NCBI RefSeq assembly: GCF_006363955.1
Contig: NZ_CP040948.1
Span: forward strand, 1 to 64,000
Source: Methylophilus medardicus
GTDB lineage: Bacteria; Pseudomonadota; Gammaproteobacteria; Burkholderiales; Methylophilaceae
DNA: 64,000 nt
Reading direction: 5' to 3'
Part shown: in pieces, positions 30,057-40,545 of the stretch
Layout: each line of letters begins with the position of its first letter
Numbering within the stretch: the stretch's first letter is position 1
The notes under the pieces: generated by a model
Told to the model about the DNA's origin: nothing
Database searches by the model: none
What the model saw: the letters and a program-made list of their open reading frames with translations, nothing else
Translations under genes and position numbers: made by a program

Positions 30057-31883
30057 ATGGCGAGCTCTTCACCGCAACAAATCCTCCAAGACGTTTTTGG
30101 TTTTAACCAGTTTCGCCACCAGCAACAAGCCATTGTTGAGCATGTGATTGCCGGCCAAGATGCGCTGGTGTTAATGCCCACCGGTGGCGGAAAATCGCTG
30201 TGCTACCAAGTCCCGGCTCTGGCCCGTGAAGGCCTAGCTATCGTGGTTTCACCGCTGATCGCCCTCATGCAAAACCAGGTGGAGGCTTTACAACAGCTTG
30301 GCGTCCATGCCGCTTTTTTAAACTCTAGTTTAAGGGCCGAGGACAATGCCCGCATCACCCGCGAAGTGATGAGCGGTGACATTAAGCTTCTGTATGTGGC
30401 CCCCGAGCGTCTGATGGTCGGCAGTTTTTTAAGCCTGCTTGATGAGGTGCAACAGCATGTCGGCTTGGCCCTGTTTGCCATTGATGAAGCCCACTGCGTC
30501 TCGCAATGGGGGCACGATTTTAGGCCAGAATACCGCCAACTCACTGTGCTGCACCATCGCTTCCCCGATGTACCGCGGATTGCGTTGACGGCGACTGCCG
30601 ACGCCCCGACGCGTGCTGAAATTATCAGTCAACTGAATCTCGAACACGCCCGGCAGTTTGTCTCAAGCTTTGATCGCCCCAATATCCGCTATCACGTCGG
30701 GATTAAAAACAATGCGCGTCAGCAGCTACACACCTTTTTAGAACGTGAACATGCGGATGACGCTGGCATCATCTACTGCCTCTCCCGCAAAAAAGTAGAG
30801 GAAACCGCTGCCTGGCTGGTTGAAAAAGGCTGGTCAGCCTTGCCTTATCATGCCGGGTTACCTGCGCAATTACGCGAGCATCACCAACGGCGCTTTTTGC
30901 GCGAAGAGGGCATCATCATGGTGGCCACCATTGCGTTCGGCATGGGCATCGATAAGCCCAATGTGCGCTTTGTCGCGCATTTAGACTTGCCCAAAAGCAT
31001 GGAAGGCTACTACCAAGAAACTGGCCGCGCCGGCCGCGATGGCCTGCAAGCCAATGCCTGGATGGTGTACGGCATGGGGGATGTTGTGTCTATGCGGCAA
31101 ATGCTCGACAGTGGCGAAGCCTCGGAAGAGCGCAAACGGTTAGAACGTCTGAAGCTCGATGCCTTGCTGGGTTACTGTGAATCCACAGCCTGCCGCCATC
31201 AAACTATTTTGCGTTATTTTGGTGAAAGCCATCCCGGCGCCTGCGAGCAATGTGATAACTGCCTGCATCCGGTTGAAACCTGGCAAGCGACCCAAGTCGC
31301 GCAAATGGCACTATCTTGCGTTTACCGCACCGGGCAACGCTTCGGCGTTGGACATTTAATCGATGTGCTCAGCGGCAAACTCACCCCGCAAGTGGCGCGC
31401 TTCGGTCACGACAAAGTCAGCACTTTTGGCATTGGTAAAACCCTCAATCTAGCGCAATGGAGCGGGGTGTATCGCCAGCTGATCGCAGCTGGATTGCTGG
31501 AGGCGGACATGGCTGCCTATGGCGGCTTAAAACTCACCGAATCCGCGCGACCCGTGCTCAAAGGCGCGCAAGAAGTCTGGCTACGCCGCGATGCAGAACC
31601 CGAAAAACGCATCAGCAAAGCCGAACGTAGCGCACGCGCTAAAGAGGCATTTGCAGGGGCCAACGATGACCCACTTTGGCAAGCGCTTAAAGCCAAACGA
31701 CTCGAACTGGCCAGAGAGCAAGGCGTACCACCGTATTTGATTTTTCACGACAGCACACTGCTCGAAATCCACAATCGAAAACCACACACGCTGGATGAAA
31801 TGGGGCAGATTAGCGGGATCGGGCAGGCAAAGTTGCAAAAATATGGAGATGATTTTTTGCAGGTGCTGGAGGAGATGGATTAA
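30057..31883 (+). CDS. recQ: ATP-dependent DNA helicase RecQ
   Basis: 3'-5' helicase acting in recombination and repair of stalled forks. The 608-residue protein has Walker [17 protein letters not shown], the DEAH box [16 protein letters not shown], motif [12 protein letters not shown], the zinc-binding Cys set ([10 protein letters not shown] with CEQCDNCL), the winged-helix RQC domain, and a C-terminal HRDC domain ([14 protein letters not shown]). Length is normal. It is the last of the rph-rdgB-small-ORF-recQ run. Confidence 0.96.
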   Translation: MASSSPQQILQDVFGFNQFRHQQQAIVEHVIAGQDALVLMPTGGGKSLCYQVPALAREGLAIVVSPLIALMQNQVEALQQLGVHAAFLNSSLRAEDNARITREVMSGDIKLLYVAPERLMVGSFLSLLDEVQQHVGLALFAIDEAHCVSQWGHDFRPEYRQLTVLHHRFPDVPRIALTATADAPTRAEIISQLNLEHARQFVSSFDRPNIRYHVGIKNNARQQLHTFLEREHADDAGIIYCLSRKKVEETAAWLVEKGWSALPYHAGLPAQLREHHQRRFLREEGIIMVATIAFGMGIDKPNVRFVAHLDLPKSMEGYYQETGRAGRDGLQANAWMVYGMGDVVSMRQMLDSGEASEERKRLERLKLDALLGYCESTACRHQTILRYFGESHPGACEQCDNCLHPVETWQATQVAQMALSCVYRTGQRFGVGHLIDVLSGKLTPQVARFGHDKVSTFGIGKTLNLAQWSGVYRQLIAAGLLEADMAAYGGLKLTESARPVLKGAQEVWLRRDAEPEKRISKAERSARAKEAFAGANDDPLWQALKAKRLELAREQGVPPYLIFHDSTLLEIHNRKPHTLDEMGQISGIGQAKLQKYGDDFLQVLEEMD

Positions 31884-31966
31884 AGCGCACCATCACTGAG
31901 TTCGAACCCATCTCCCGGCACGTGCAAGTGCAGACCACGCACTATTTAATGGCTGCTTTTACCAGT

Positions 31967-32593
31967 TCAATGAAACAATGGTTGCAATGTTGGCCACACA
32001 TTGTCCAATATTTTAGGCTGTGCGATCACATTCGGGTGCAACCCATCTTCAATCACTAATTCACGGTGGCCGCTGACCCCCTCCAGAAAAAACGGGACGA
32101 ATGGGATTTTGTATTTGTCGGATAGATCTGCATAAATGGCCTTAAACCCTTGGGTGTATTTCGGACCATAATTCGGTGGAATAAGCATGCCCAATAAAAC
32201 CACCTTTGCCTTCACTTGCTGGCTGGCTTGAATCATCTTTTCGAGGTTGTTTTTCATGGCATCCAGCGGCAAGCCGCGTAAGCCGTCATTGGCGCCTAGT
32301 TCTATCACGACGATACTGGGTTTAAACTGCTTGAGTGCGGCGGGTAACCGGCTGAGGCCACCAGCGGTAGTTTCACCGCTGACACTGGCGTTGGCAACTT
32401 CGTAGGGCAATTGCTTGTCTTTCAAACGGAGTGCGACTAGATTGACCCAGCCTTGTTCTTTAGGGATGCCATAAGCGGCAGACAAGCTGTCACCGAAAAA
32501 CAATATCACCGGTTTAGATGACTCGGCCATGGCCAGACTGGTGAATAATAATCCTGCTATCACGCTTAATATTTTGAGAAATCGGAACATCAT
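31967..32593 (-). CDS. tesA: Arylesterase/lysophospholipase TesA (SGNH hydrolase)
   Basis: Periplasmic SGNH/GDSL esterase with thioesterase, lysophospholipase and arylesterase activity in E. coli. The 208-residue protein has a hydrophobic signal peptide (LKILSVIAGLLFTSLAMAES), block I FFGDSLSAAYG with the catalytic Ser, block III GANDGLRG, and block V DGLHP with the catalytic Asp and His. It is divergent from ybbA with only 2 bases between the start codons, an arrangement conserved in many proteobacteria, so the two promoters must overlap each other's coding regions. Confidence 0.94.
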   Translation of the reverse strand: MMFRFLKILSVIAGLLFTSLAMAESSKPVILFFGDSLSAAYGIPKEQGWVNLVALRLKDKQLPYEVANASVSGETTAGGLSRLPAALKQFKPSIVVIELGANDGLRGLPLDAMKNNLEKMIQASQQVKAKVVLLGMLIPPNYGPKYTQGFKAIYADLSDKYKIPFVPFFLEGVSGHRELVIEDGLHPNVIAQPKILDNVWPTLQPLFH

Positions 32594-32595
32594 TA

Positions 32596-33303
32596 ATGCA
32601 AAGCCCTTATATCGTTGAAGCGCTATCGTTGAGTAAAGCCGTTGTTAGCAATGATACAACACTCCCCATATTGACCGATTTGAATCTGGCCGTTCCCCAC
32701 GGTGAGCGACTGGCGATTATTGGCAGTTCGGGGTCGGGGAAGTCGACCTTGCTGGGCTTGTTGGCCGGATTGGACACGCCAAGTGGTGGAAAAGTCCTGA
32801 TCGCGGGGGCAGATATCGGTGCGATGGATGAAGATGGCCGTGCAGGCATGCGGGCCAAGTACATGGGCTTTGTGTTTCAGTCGTTTCAATTGTTAGGCTC
32901 GCTCACCGCCCTCGAAAATGTGATGCTGCCATTGCAGTTGGCAGGCCGGCGCGATGCCGAGGCGGTCGCCGTCGATGCACTTGCAAGCGTAGGTCTGACT
33001 GCGCGCGGCACGCATTACCCCAAACAGTTATCGGGGGGTGAGCAGCAACGGGTAGCGATTGCACGGGCATTTGCCGCCAAGCCCGCCATTTTATTTGCCG
33101 ATGAGCCGACTGGCAATTTGGATGTGGCAACGGGGGAGGCGATTATTCAATTGCTGTTTGATTTAAATGCGCAGAATGGAACGACACTGGTATTGGTGAC
33201 ACACGATATGCACTTGGCTCGCCGTTGCCAGCGGGTACTCAATTTGCAGCAGGGTGTTCTTACTGAGATGCGCATGCCAGATAGCCCGTCAGGAGCACAT
33301 TAA
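32596..33303 (+). CDS. ybbA: ABC transporter ATP-binding protein, YbbA-like
   Basis: ATPase of a MacB/LolD-type ABC system that partners the FtsX-like permease encoded next. The 235-residue protein has Walker [16 protein letters not shown], the Q-loop in FVFQSFQLL, the signature [15 protein letters not shown], Walker [13 protein letters not shown] and the switch His in VTHD. All sites are intact. It is divergent from tesA at 2-base spacing, and overlaps ybbP by one base. The conserved tesA-ybbA-ybbP group suggests a role in handling lipids or lipoproteins, though the substrate is unproven. Confidence 0.93.
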   Translation: MQSPYIVEALSLSKAVVSNDTTLPILTDLNLAVPHGERLAIIGSSGSGKSTLLGLLAGLDTPSGGKVLIAGADIGAMDEDGRAGMRAKYMGFVFQSFQLLGSLTALENVMLPLQLAGRRDAEAVAVDALASVGLTARGTHYPKQLSGGEQQRVAIARAFAAKPAILFADEPTGNLDVATGEAIIQLLFDLNAQNGTTLVLVTHDMHLARRCQRVLNLQQGVLTEMRMPDSPSGAH

Positions 33304-35834
33304 TGCTGGCCCTGTCTATCGCCTGGCGCCAGTGTCGCAGCCTGTGGGCTTCGGGGGAGATTCGTGTCTTGCTGTTCGCCTTAATTTTGGCGGTGACGGC
33401 CACCACCTCAGTCAGTTTTTTTACTGACCGTATCCAGTCCAGCATGCAAACGCAAGGCAATGTGCTGCTAGGGGCAGATCTCGTAGTGAATGCCGATCAC
33501 GCGCTCCCCGCAGCTTATTTGGCAGAAGCAAATAGCCGCCAATATCAAACCAGCCAAGCCTTAGAGTTCACAAGCATGGTGGTCAACGCCGATAGTAGCG
33601 CGCTTGCTGAAATCAAAGCAGTGGCGGCCGGGTTTCCACTACGCGGCCATTTGACCATTAGCAAACAGTCGCTGACGACGGCAAAAGGCGAACCCGAAAC
33701 AGCTGGCATCCCAGCCCGTGGCACGGTGTGGTTAGAGCCGCGCCTCGCGCAAACACTCGGACTGAAGATTGGCGATGTCGTCGGCGTTGGTGAAAGCCAA
33801 TTTAGCGTCGCAGCATTTTTATTGCAGGAACCTTCGCGCGGCGGGGATATGTTTAGCATTGCACCGCGCTTAATGATGAATAGCGCGGATGTGGCCGCCA
33901 CCGGTTTGATTCAGTTTGGTAGCCGAGTGAAGTATCAATTGCTGGTTGCTGCGAACCCCGACAGCACCATACGCAACCCATCCATGGAGGACTTTGCCAA
34001 ATGGCTGACACCGCAATTAGCCAGAGGCGAGCGGGTCGATGATATCCGCAGTGCTCGCCCAGAAATGCGCAACGCGCTCAACAAGGCGCAACAGTTTTTA
34101 GGCATTGCTTCGATGGTCGGTGTCATTCTGGCGATGGTGGCCATGTTGCTAGCGAGCATTCCTTATGTACAAAAAAGTCTAGATGCTTATGCGTTGATGC
34201 GTTGTTTTGGCGCGACCCAACAACTGATTACGCAGATTTTGCTTTACCAGACGCTGTTGCTGGCGGCTGTCGGTAGCGTGGTCGGTTGTGTGCTAGGTTT
34301 TGTGGCGCAATTCGGCTTAGCCATTCTTGCCGGGCGTTTGTTTTTAGAGACTTTACCTGCCCCGGGCTGGATGCCGGTGGTATTAGGATTGATCACTGGA
34401 TTCGCCACTTTATTCACCATAGTCTGGCCGCAATTAATGCGGTTACGTGCGGTGCCTGCCTTACGCATTTTGCGCCAAGATTTGGAAGGCAATGTGCGCA
34501 GCAATGGTCTTATGTTTTTGCCTGCGTTGCTGGTACTTGCCGGCTTGGTGTATTGGCACGCGGGAGAGATCAAATTGGCCGCGATTGTGTTGGCGGCATT
34601 GAGCGGATTGGTGCTGGTGTCAGGATTTTTAGCTTATGCCGGGATGCGTATCGTGCGATCTTTTGGCAGACTGAACACAAATATGCAGCAATTCGGCGTG
34701 ATCAAACTAGGGTTGATGGGCTTGAGACGCCGCCCGCTCCTGACCATCACGCAAGTGGTAGGTCTAAGCATGGGGTTGATGGCAATATTGTTGCTGGCAT
34801 TTGTGCGTAACGACCTACTGCAACATTGGCAAAGTGCCTTGCCAGCGGATGCACCGAACCGCTTTATGATCAATATTCAGGCAGATCAGATTGCTGGTAT
34901 TCATGATCTGTTAAGCAGGCATGGCATTGCGCATGCCGATATTTTTCCCATGGTGCGCGCACGGTTAATCTCGGTGAATGGTCATGCCATCCAAGCTGAG
35001 GATTACAAAGATGACCGCGCTAAACGCCTCGCCGAGCGGGAGTTTAATTTATCGTGGGCAGCACAAATGCAAGCCGATAACGCGCTGGTAGCGGGGCAGT
35101 GGTGGCAGGCTGCAGATGCCGGTAAACCGCTGTTGTCTTTAGAGCAGGGGTTGGCAGAGACACTGCATTTAAAGTTGGGGGATCGTTTGTCTTATGATGT
35201 AGCCGGCACCCCACTTGAACTCACCATTACCAGCTTGCGCAAAGTGGAGTGGAACAGCATGCACGTGAATTTTTTTGCAGTGACGCCACCTAACGTGCTG
35301 GACCACTACGCCGCAAATTACATCACAAGCTTCCATCTGCCCCAAGGCAAAGACGACGTCTTGAATGCATTGATCAAGCAGTTTCCCAATGTAACCATCA
35401 TCAATGTGGCGGCGGTGATGACGCAGATTCAAAGTCTGATCAGCAAAATGAGCTATGCGATTGAATTTGTGTTTGGCTTTAGTCTGCTGGCGGGGCTGGC
35501 CGTGTTGTATGCCGCGCTGATGGCCACCCGAGAGGAACGCATGCGAGAGAGCACCTTGATGCGCGTTTTGGGCGCCGCAAAAAAACAAGTGGTGCTGGCC
35601 ATGTTGGTGGAGTTTTTGTGTGTAGGTGTGGTGGCGAGCTTGGTGGCGAATGTATTTACCAATGTCGCCGCGTATTATTTAGCAACTCTGGTGCTCGATA
35701 TTGAATATCAATTTAATGGCTGGTTCACCTTGCAAGCCGTGCTGGTGACGATTGCGCTGGTGCCCTTTGCGGCATGGTTAGTCGCGCGGCATCAGTTTAA
35801 CCAGCCGCCCAGAGTATTGTTGCAAAGTATTTAA
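33303..35834 (+). CDS. ybbP: FtsX-like ABC permease, YbbP-like
   Basis: An 843-residue inner-membrane permease with two FtsX-type membrane regions and large periplasmic domains. Membrane segments are visible at the N-terminus (VLLFALILAVTATTSVSFF), around residues 265-380 and 410-510, and at the C-terminus (residues 715-830). Length and layout match E. coli YbbP. Mechanotransmission systems of this type move or shape envelope lipids rather than transporting solutes; that is family knowledge. The stop and start codons of ybbA and ybbP overlap, so the two are coupled. No terminator is evident before hemW. Confidence 0.92.
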   Translation: MLALSIAWRQCRSLWASGEIRVLLFALILAVTATTSVSFFTDRIQSSMQTQGNVLLGADLVVNADHALPAAYLAEANSRQYQTSQALEFTSMVVNADSSALAEIKAVAAGFPLRGHLTISKQSLTTAKGEPETAGIPARGTVWLEPRLAQTLGLKIGDVVGVGESQFSVAAFLLQEPSRGGDMFSIAPRLMMNSADVAATGLIQFGSRVKYQLLVAANPDSTIRNPSMEDFAKWLTPQLARGERVDDIRSARPEMRNALNKAQQFLGIASMVGVILAMVAMLLASIPYVQKSLDAYALMRCFGATQQLITQILLYQTLLLAAVGSVVGCVLGFVAQFGLAILAGRLFLETLPAPGWMPVVLGLITGFATLFTIVWPQLMRLRAVPALRILRQDLEGNVRSNGLMFLPALLVLAGLVYWHAGEIKLAAIVLAALSGLVLVSGFLAYAGMRIVRSFGRLNTNMQQFGVIKLGLMGLRRRPLLTITQVVGLSMGLMAILLLAFVRNDLLQHWQSALPADAPNRFMINIQADQIAGIHDLLSRHGIAHADIFPMVRARLISVNGHAIQAEDYKDDRAKRLAEREFNLSWAAQMQADNALVAGQWWQAADAGKPLLSLEQGLAETLHLKLGDRLSYDVAGTPLELTITSLRKVEWNSMHVNFFAVTPPNVLDHYAANYITSFHLPQGKDDVLNALIKQFPNVTIINVAAVMTQIQSLISKMSYAIEFVFGFSLLAGLAVLYAALMATREERMRESTLMRVLGAAKKQVVLAMLVEFLCVGVVASLVANVFTNVAAYYLATLVLDIEYQFNGWFTLQAVLVTIALVPFAAWLVARHQFNQPPRVLLQSI

Positions 35835-35872
35835 GCAGATACGGCTTATTCGTTCCGAGTTAAAATGCGCCC

Positions 35873-37084
35873 ATGATCCCGATTTACCCAGCCCAAAGTC
35901 TCAAAGAAGCGCCGTTGCAAGGCGAGGTGACCCTGAGTGGTCTCACCAATCCGCCGCCCCTATCGCTTTATATTCACATCCCTTGGTGTGTACGCAAATG
36001 CCCTTACTGCGACTTTAATTCACATGAGGCGCGGCAAGAGATCCCAGAAGCGGCTTATGTCGATGCATTGATTGCAGATCTCGAGCAAGCCACGCCATTG
36101 GTGTGGGGCCGCAAGATTCGCAGTGTGTTTTTTGGCGGCGGGACCCCGAGCATTTTTTCGGCGGCGGCAATTGATAAGATTCTAAGCCATGTCCGGATGC
36201 TGACCCCCCTAGAGTACGGCGCCGAAGTGACGCTGGAGGCGAATCCGGGCACGGTGGATATTGCGAACTTTCAAGGCTATCGTCAGGCTGGGGTCAATCG
36301 TGTCTCGCTTGGCATACAAAGTTTTCAGCCGCAGTATCTCCAGTCGCTGGGGCGCATTCACGACCGTGAACAAGCGTTGGCCGCGGCCGAGCTGGCATTG
36401 AATACTTTTGATCAAGTGAATCTGGACGTGATGTATGCGCTGCCGCAGCAAAGCTTGGCAGATGCATTAAAAGACGCCGAAACCGCCTGCCAGCTCAAAC
36501 CGGCACACTTGTCGTTTTACCATTTGACGCTGGAGCCCAATACCCCTTTTCACCGCACGCCGCCGGTATTGCCGGATGATGATACCAGTGCCACCATGCA
36601 AGAAGAGATCGAGAAAACGCTCGCGAGTCACGGCTATCAACATTACGAAACGTCAGGCTTTGCCCAGCCTGGCAAGCAATGCGTGCACAACCTCAATTAC
36701 TGGACATTTGGCGACTATCTGGGCATCGGCGCTGGTGCGCATTCTAAGCTCAGTTTTCACGACAAAATCATCCGCCAAAGCCGGCATAAGCATCCGAAAA
36801 AATATCTCGAGTCGGTCACGACCGGCCAGATGGTAGACAGCGAGTGGCAGATTGGCCGCGATGATCTGGCGTTTGAATTTATGATGAATGCGTTGCGGCT
36901 CGTGGATGGTGTGGAAGCAGGATTGTTTCAGCAGCGCACGGGGTTACCGTTGAGGAGCATACAAGCGACTTTGCAGGAAGCGCAGCAGCAGGGGTTAATG
37001 CTGGCGGCGCCTGCGCGGATTGCGCCGACCTTGAAAGGGCAGCGATTTTTAAATAGCTTGTTAGAGATGTTTCTGCCTGAATAA
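35873..37084 (+). CDS. hemW: Radical SAM protein HemW (heme chaperone)
   Basis: A 403-residue HemW-type radical SAM protein, formerly annotated as coproporphyrinogen III oxidase-like. The iron-sulfur motif CVRKCPYCDFNS gives CxxxCxxC, followed by VFFGGGTPSIF and the HemN-type C-terminal domain. HemW binds heme and inserts it into respiratory proteins, and it lacks the extra Cys of true HemN after the motif (here Phe-Asn). The N-terminus is about 30 residues longer than usual, so a start at a later codon is possible. It converges with the membrane protein gene at 37282. Confidence 0.93.
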   Translation: MIPIYPAQSLKEAPLQGEVTLSGLTNPPPLSLYIHIPWCVRKCPYCDFNSHEARQEIPEAAYVDALIADLEQATPLVWGRKIRSVFFGGGTPSIFSAAAIDKILSHVRMLTPLEYGAEVTLEANPGTVDIANFQGYRQAGVNRVSLGIQSFQPQYLQSLGRIHDREQALAAAELALNTFDQVNLDVMYALPQQSLADALKDAETACQLKPAHLSFYHLTLEPNTPFHRTPPVLPDDDTSATMQEEIEKTLASHGYQHYETSGFAQPGKQCVHNLNYWTFGDYLGIGAGAHSKLSFHDKIIRQSRHKHPKKYLESVTTGQMVDSEWQIGRDDLAFEFMMNALRLVDGVEAGLFQQRTGLPLRSIQATLQEAQQQGLMLAAPARIAPTLKGQRFLNSLLEMFLPE

Positions 37085-37281
37085 CAATTGTGAAAGACAT
37101 CGCATGATGGCGTTCGGTGTTGCTGGATGTGACTCCACTGCTCACTCGTTCAGCTTAATTTCGTTAGGGTGTGTGTTTGGCCTGTCGGCGAGTGACCCCT
37201 GTGTAGGGCAAGTCAAAAGAACTCGCTATAACGCAGCGGTTCATTAGTTTTTCCCGCGCATTAGCCTTAGAAAAAAAGCGG

Positions 37282-38004
37282 CTAGCGAGACTGCAGTTCC
37301 TCTAAAACACCCCATACCAAGCTTAACACTAGCAATAATATCGCACTCAGCACAATCAGCGCCAATTGCGGTGTTTGATAAAGACGTTTCACAGGGGTGC
37401 GTGCAATCGCTTGCGTATTGGCCGTGTAGGTATCAACGATATGTGTTTTCAACGCTGTGACACGGCGGTTTAAATGCGTGGGTGAAAAAGAGTATTCATG
37501 CAACAGCGGCACTGCTGGTAAACGCAGGCTAGGGAATGACAGCTTGGGCAGTGACCATCCTGCGCTGGCCGATGTCGGCTGGGTCAGTTGCACGCTCATC
37601 ATCAACCCCGGTGTTGCAACAGGCACGGTGGTCACTTCATCGGCTTTTTTAATGCGGTGGGTCAGGGTGTGCAGGGTTTGCGCGTTGGGCACGGCAATCA
37701 ATTGGGCCGTTTCACTGTGGGCATCTGGCTGCAAATCGATGCCACGGCTGCGACTCAGGGTGATAGATTGTTGCACAAAGCGCTGTTGTAGCACCGGGCT
37801 TTGTGGATAGAGTTTTTCAGCGAGGCTGTTGACGCTCTCCCCAGGTAACAAAGGCCATAACATGGCTTGTTCATGCTTGGCGGAGGCGTTATTCAAGGCT
37901 GCGGCGGCAGGTAGGCTCAAGCATAGGCTGCAGGTGAGTACCAGCCCCACCATCACGACCGGGTATGATTTACGCTTACTCGGCTGATGATGGCGTCTGG
38001 GCAT
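37282..38004 (-). CDS. Hypothetical envelope protein with two membrane segments
   Basis: A 240-residue protein I cannot assign to a named family. A basic N-terminus and hydrophobic segment (VVMVGLVLTCSLCLSLPAAA) precede a region (LLPGESVNSLAEKLYP) that resembles a LysM-like or FimV-like motif, then a Ser/Pro/Leu-rich middle, and a C-terminal membrane segment (LALIVLSAILLLVLSLVWGV). It would lie in the periplasm, held at the inner membrane. Its ATG overlaps the argH stop by one base, so it is translated with argH, an unusual partner. A cell-wall-linked role is only a guess. Confidence 0.75.
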   Translation of the reverse strand: MPRRHHQPSKRKSYPVVMVGLVLTCSLCLSLPAAAALNNASAKHEQAMLWPLLPGESVNSLAEKLYPQSPVLQQRFVQQSITLSRSRGIDLQPDAHSETAQLIAVPNAQTLHTLTHRIKKADEVTTVPVATPGLMMSVQLTQPTSASAGWSLPKLSFPSLRLPAVPLLHEYSFSPTHLNRRVTALKTHIVDTYTANTQAIARTPVKRLYQTPQLALIVLSAILLLVLSLVWGVLEELQSR

Positions 38005-39479
38005 CAGCGGCCTAATTGCACTCTGGCTTGGGCGATGGCGCGCCGCACTTGTTCGGGGGCGGTGCCGCCTGTGTGATTGCGGCTGGCGACAGAGCCCTCG
38101 AGCGTGAGCACGTCAAAAACATCGTCACTGATGGTGTCACTAAACGCTTTTAACTCAGCCAGGCTAAATTCAGCCAGGTCACGGCCAGATCTCACGCCCG
38201 CTTTGACGGCATGTGCCACCACTTCATGCGCATCGCGGAAAGGCATGCCTTTTTTGACCAGATAATCCGCCAAGTCAGTGGCCGTCGCAAAGCCCTCCAG
38301 CGCCGCTTGACGCATATTGTCAGCTTTGACGGTGATGCCCCGCAGCATGTCGGCGTAAATCTGCAAGGTCACTAGCAAGGTGTCTGCCACATCGAATAGT
38401 GGCTCTTTGTCTTCTTGGTTGTCTTTGTTGTATGCCAATGGCTGACCTTTCATCAAGGTGAGCAGGCCGATCAGATGGCCATAGACGCGGCCAGTTTTGC
38501 CACGTACCAGTTCTGGCACATCGGGATTTTTCTTTTGCGGCATGATAGAAGAGCCCGTACAAAAACGGTCGGCAATATCAATAAAGCCGAAGCGGGGGCT
38601 CATCCATAAAATTAGTTCTTCCGAAAAACGGGATAGGTGCATCATCAATAAGGCCGCTGCTGCGTTAAACTCAATGGCAAAGTCGCGATCAGACACGGCA
38701 TCCAGAGAGTTTTGGCAAACGCTATCAAAGCCCAACAATTCAGCAACCAATTCACGGTTGATCGGGTAGCTGGTGCCAGCCAAGGCCGCCGCGCCTAGCG
38801 GTAAACGGTTAATCCGTTTGCGGGCATCGGCAAATCGCTCTGCATCCCGATTGAGCATTTCAAAATAAGCCATCAGGTGATGGCCAAACGTCACTGGTTG
38901 CGCCACTTGTAAGTGGGTAAAGCCTGGCATGATGGTGGCCGCATGTTGCTCGGCCAAGTCCAACAATGAAGTTTGCAGTGCGCGGATACCTGTGATGGTG
39001 CCGTCGACCACGTTGCGCAGCCATAAGCGCACATCTGTCGCGACTTGGTCGTTGCGTGAGCGACCTGTGTGCAGGCGTTTGCCGGCATCGCCAATTTTTT
39101 CGGTCAGGCGCCGTTCAATATTCAGGTGTACATCTTCCAGATCTAGCAACCATTCAAACTGACCAGCTTCAATTTCTGCCAGAATTTCGCCCAATCCACG
39201 TTTGATCTCTGTGACATCTTGTGCCGAAATGATGCCTTGGGCGCCCAACATGGTGGCGTGGGCAATCGAGCCTTCAATGTCGAAAACGGCCAGTCGTTTG
39301 TCAAAATCGACAGAGGCTGTGTAGCGTTTGACCAGTTCGGCCACTGGCTCGTTAAATCGCCCAGACCATGCCTGATCTTTTTGGTGTAGCGAAGATTGTG
39401 TGTTTGGTTGCGAAGTCGTCAAAGCAAAAGTTCTTTCTGCCAAAATTTGCACCCTGGTCGCGGCTTGCGCCAGTGGCAC
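38004..39479 (-). CDS. argH: Argininosuccinate lyase
   Basis: Last enzyme of arginine synthesis; splits argininosuccinate into arginine and fumarate. The 491-residue frame contains the full enzyme starting near [20 protein letters not shown], then [18 protein letters not shown] and the fumarase-superfamily signature [12 protein letters not shown]. About 25-30 residues before this core are not usual for the family. The frame opens at GTG 39479, and a TTG near 39419 may be the true start; there is no early ATG and no clear ribosome binding site. It is divergent from algZ, as in Pseudomonas. Confidence 0.95.
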   Translation of the reverse strand: MPLAQAATRVQILAERTFALTTSQPNTQSSLHQKDQAWSGRFNEPVAELVKRYTASVDFDKRLAVFDIEGSIAHATMLGAQGIISAQDVTEIKRGLGEILAEIEAGQFEWLLDLEDVHLNIERRLTEKIGDAGKRLHTGRSRNDQVATDVRLWLRNVVDGTITGIRALQTSLLDLAEQHAATIMPGFTHLQVAQPVTFGHHLMAYFEMLNRDAERFADARKRINRLPLGAAALAGTSYPINRELVAELLGFDSVCQNSLDAVSDRDFAIEFNAAAALLMMHLSRFSEELILWMSPRFGFIDIADRFCTGSSIMPQKKNPDVPELVRGKTGRVYGHLIGLLTLMKGQPLAYNKDNQEDKEPLFDVADTLLVTLQIYADMLRGITVKADNMRQAALEGFATATDLADYLVKKGMPFRDAHEVVAHAVKAGVRSGRDLAEFSLAELKAFSDTISDDVFDVLTLEGSVASRNHTGGTAPEQVRRAIAQARVQLGR

Positions 39480-39525
39480 TTAATACTTATGATGCTGGCA
39501 CAACATTATAAACGAACATCACGCC

Positions 39526-40545
39526 GTGCGTAAAAGTAGCCGCATCCCCAACTTTCGCAATCTGGGCATACACTTACGTGTACTGCTGTTGCACCTGTGT
39601 TTGCTGGTGTTGCTGACGGTGTATGACGGCCAGTCTGGTGTAGGGGCGTCCTCGTGGCTGAACAACTTGGCGCAAATTGGCAGCCAGTGGTTACCGCCAC
39701 TGTTACTGATTATGGGCGCGCTCACATTGGTTTATCCGCTGATGAGCCGTTGGCCTTACCCGCTTGGCCTGGCTGCACTGTTTGTGCTGGCCATGCTGAT
39801 GACCGGATTGCTCACAGCGGGTTATCAGCGCTGGGTCGCGCCGTTGACGGACGCGCAATATTGGCAGGTGATGGTGTTGTGTGTCATGGATGTGCTGATT
39901 TGTTTGTATTACCTCGATTTATTGCAGCGCGCCTATTCGCCAGCCATTGCTGAGGCGCGTTTACAAGCATTGCAAGCGCGCATCCGACCGCATTTTTTAT
40001 TCAATAGCCTCAATGCTGTCTTGTCTTTGATTCGTAGCCAGCCGCAACGCGCTGAAACGGCACTTGAAGATATGGCAGAATTGTTTCGTGTGCTGATGGC
40101 GGATAACCGTGACTTAGTGCCGCTATCGCAAGAAATCGCCTTGTGTCAGCAGTATTTAAATATCGAAAAATTGCGTTTGGATGAACGTCTGCATTGCGAG
40201 TGGATTCTGGAGTCTATTCCAGTGGACATCATGATTCCGCCCCTGATTCTGCAACCTTTGCTCGAAAACGCCGTGTATCACGGCATCGAGCCGCAACAAC
40301 AAGGTGGTGTGGTGCAGATTGAAATCAAACCCAGCGGTAACAGTCTGCTGTTGCGCATCAGCAATCCGTTACCACCTGCTAGCGATAAATCTGCTGGCAA
40401 TAAAATGGCTTTAAAAAATATTCGCGAACGGTTGCGTTTGCACTATGACCTTGAAGCGCAGTTACGCCAGTATGCCTCTGATCAACGCTATATTGTCGAA
40501 ATTGTGATCCCGACGCGGCCCATGTCCGAGGTGGTGCATGGCTAA
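39526..40545 (+). CDS. algZ: LytS/AlgZ-type membrane histidine kinase
   Basis: A 339-residue sensor kinase of the LytS/YehU (His_kinase PF06580) class. Four membrane segments occupy residues about 20-140. The phospho-acceptor His is in RIRPHFLFNSLNA near residue 158, and the ATP-binding N-box in ILQPLLENAVYHGI. In Pseudomonas aeruginosa the AlgZ (FimS)-AlgR pair controls alginate, twitching and virulence; the signal is unknown. It starts at GTG 39526 without a clear ribosome binding site and overlaps the regulator gene by 8 bases. The argH / algZ-algR / hemC-hemD context supports orthology to AlgZ. Confidence 0.88.
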   Translation: MRKSSRIPNFRNLGIHLRVLLLHLCLLVLLTVYDGQSGVGASSWLNNLAQIGSQWLPPLLLIMGALTLVYPLMSRWPYPLGLAALFVLAMLMTGLLTAGYQRWVAPLTDAQYWQVMVLCVMDVLICLYYLDLLQRAYSPAIAEARLQALQARIRPHFLFNSLNAVLSLIRSQPQRAETALEDMAELFRVLMADNRDLVPLSQEIALCQQYLNIEKLRLDERLHCEWILESIPVDIMIPPLILQPLLENAVYHGIEPQQQGGVVQIEIKPSGNSLLLRISNPLPPASDKSAGNKMALKNIRERLRLHYDLEAQLRQYASDQRYIVEIVIPTRPMSEVVHG

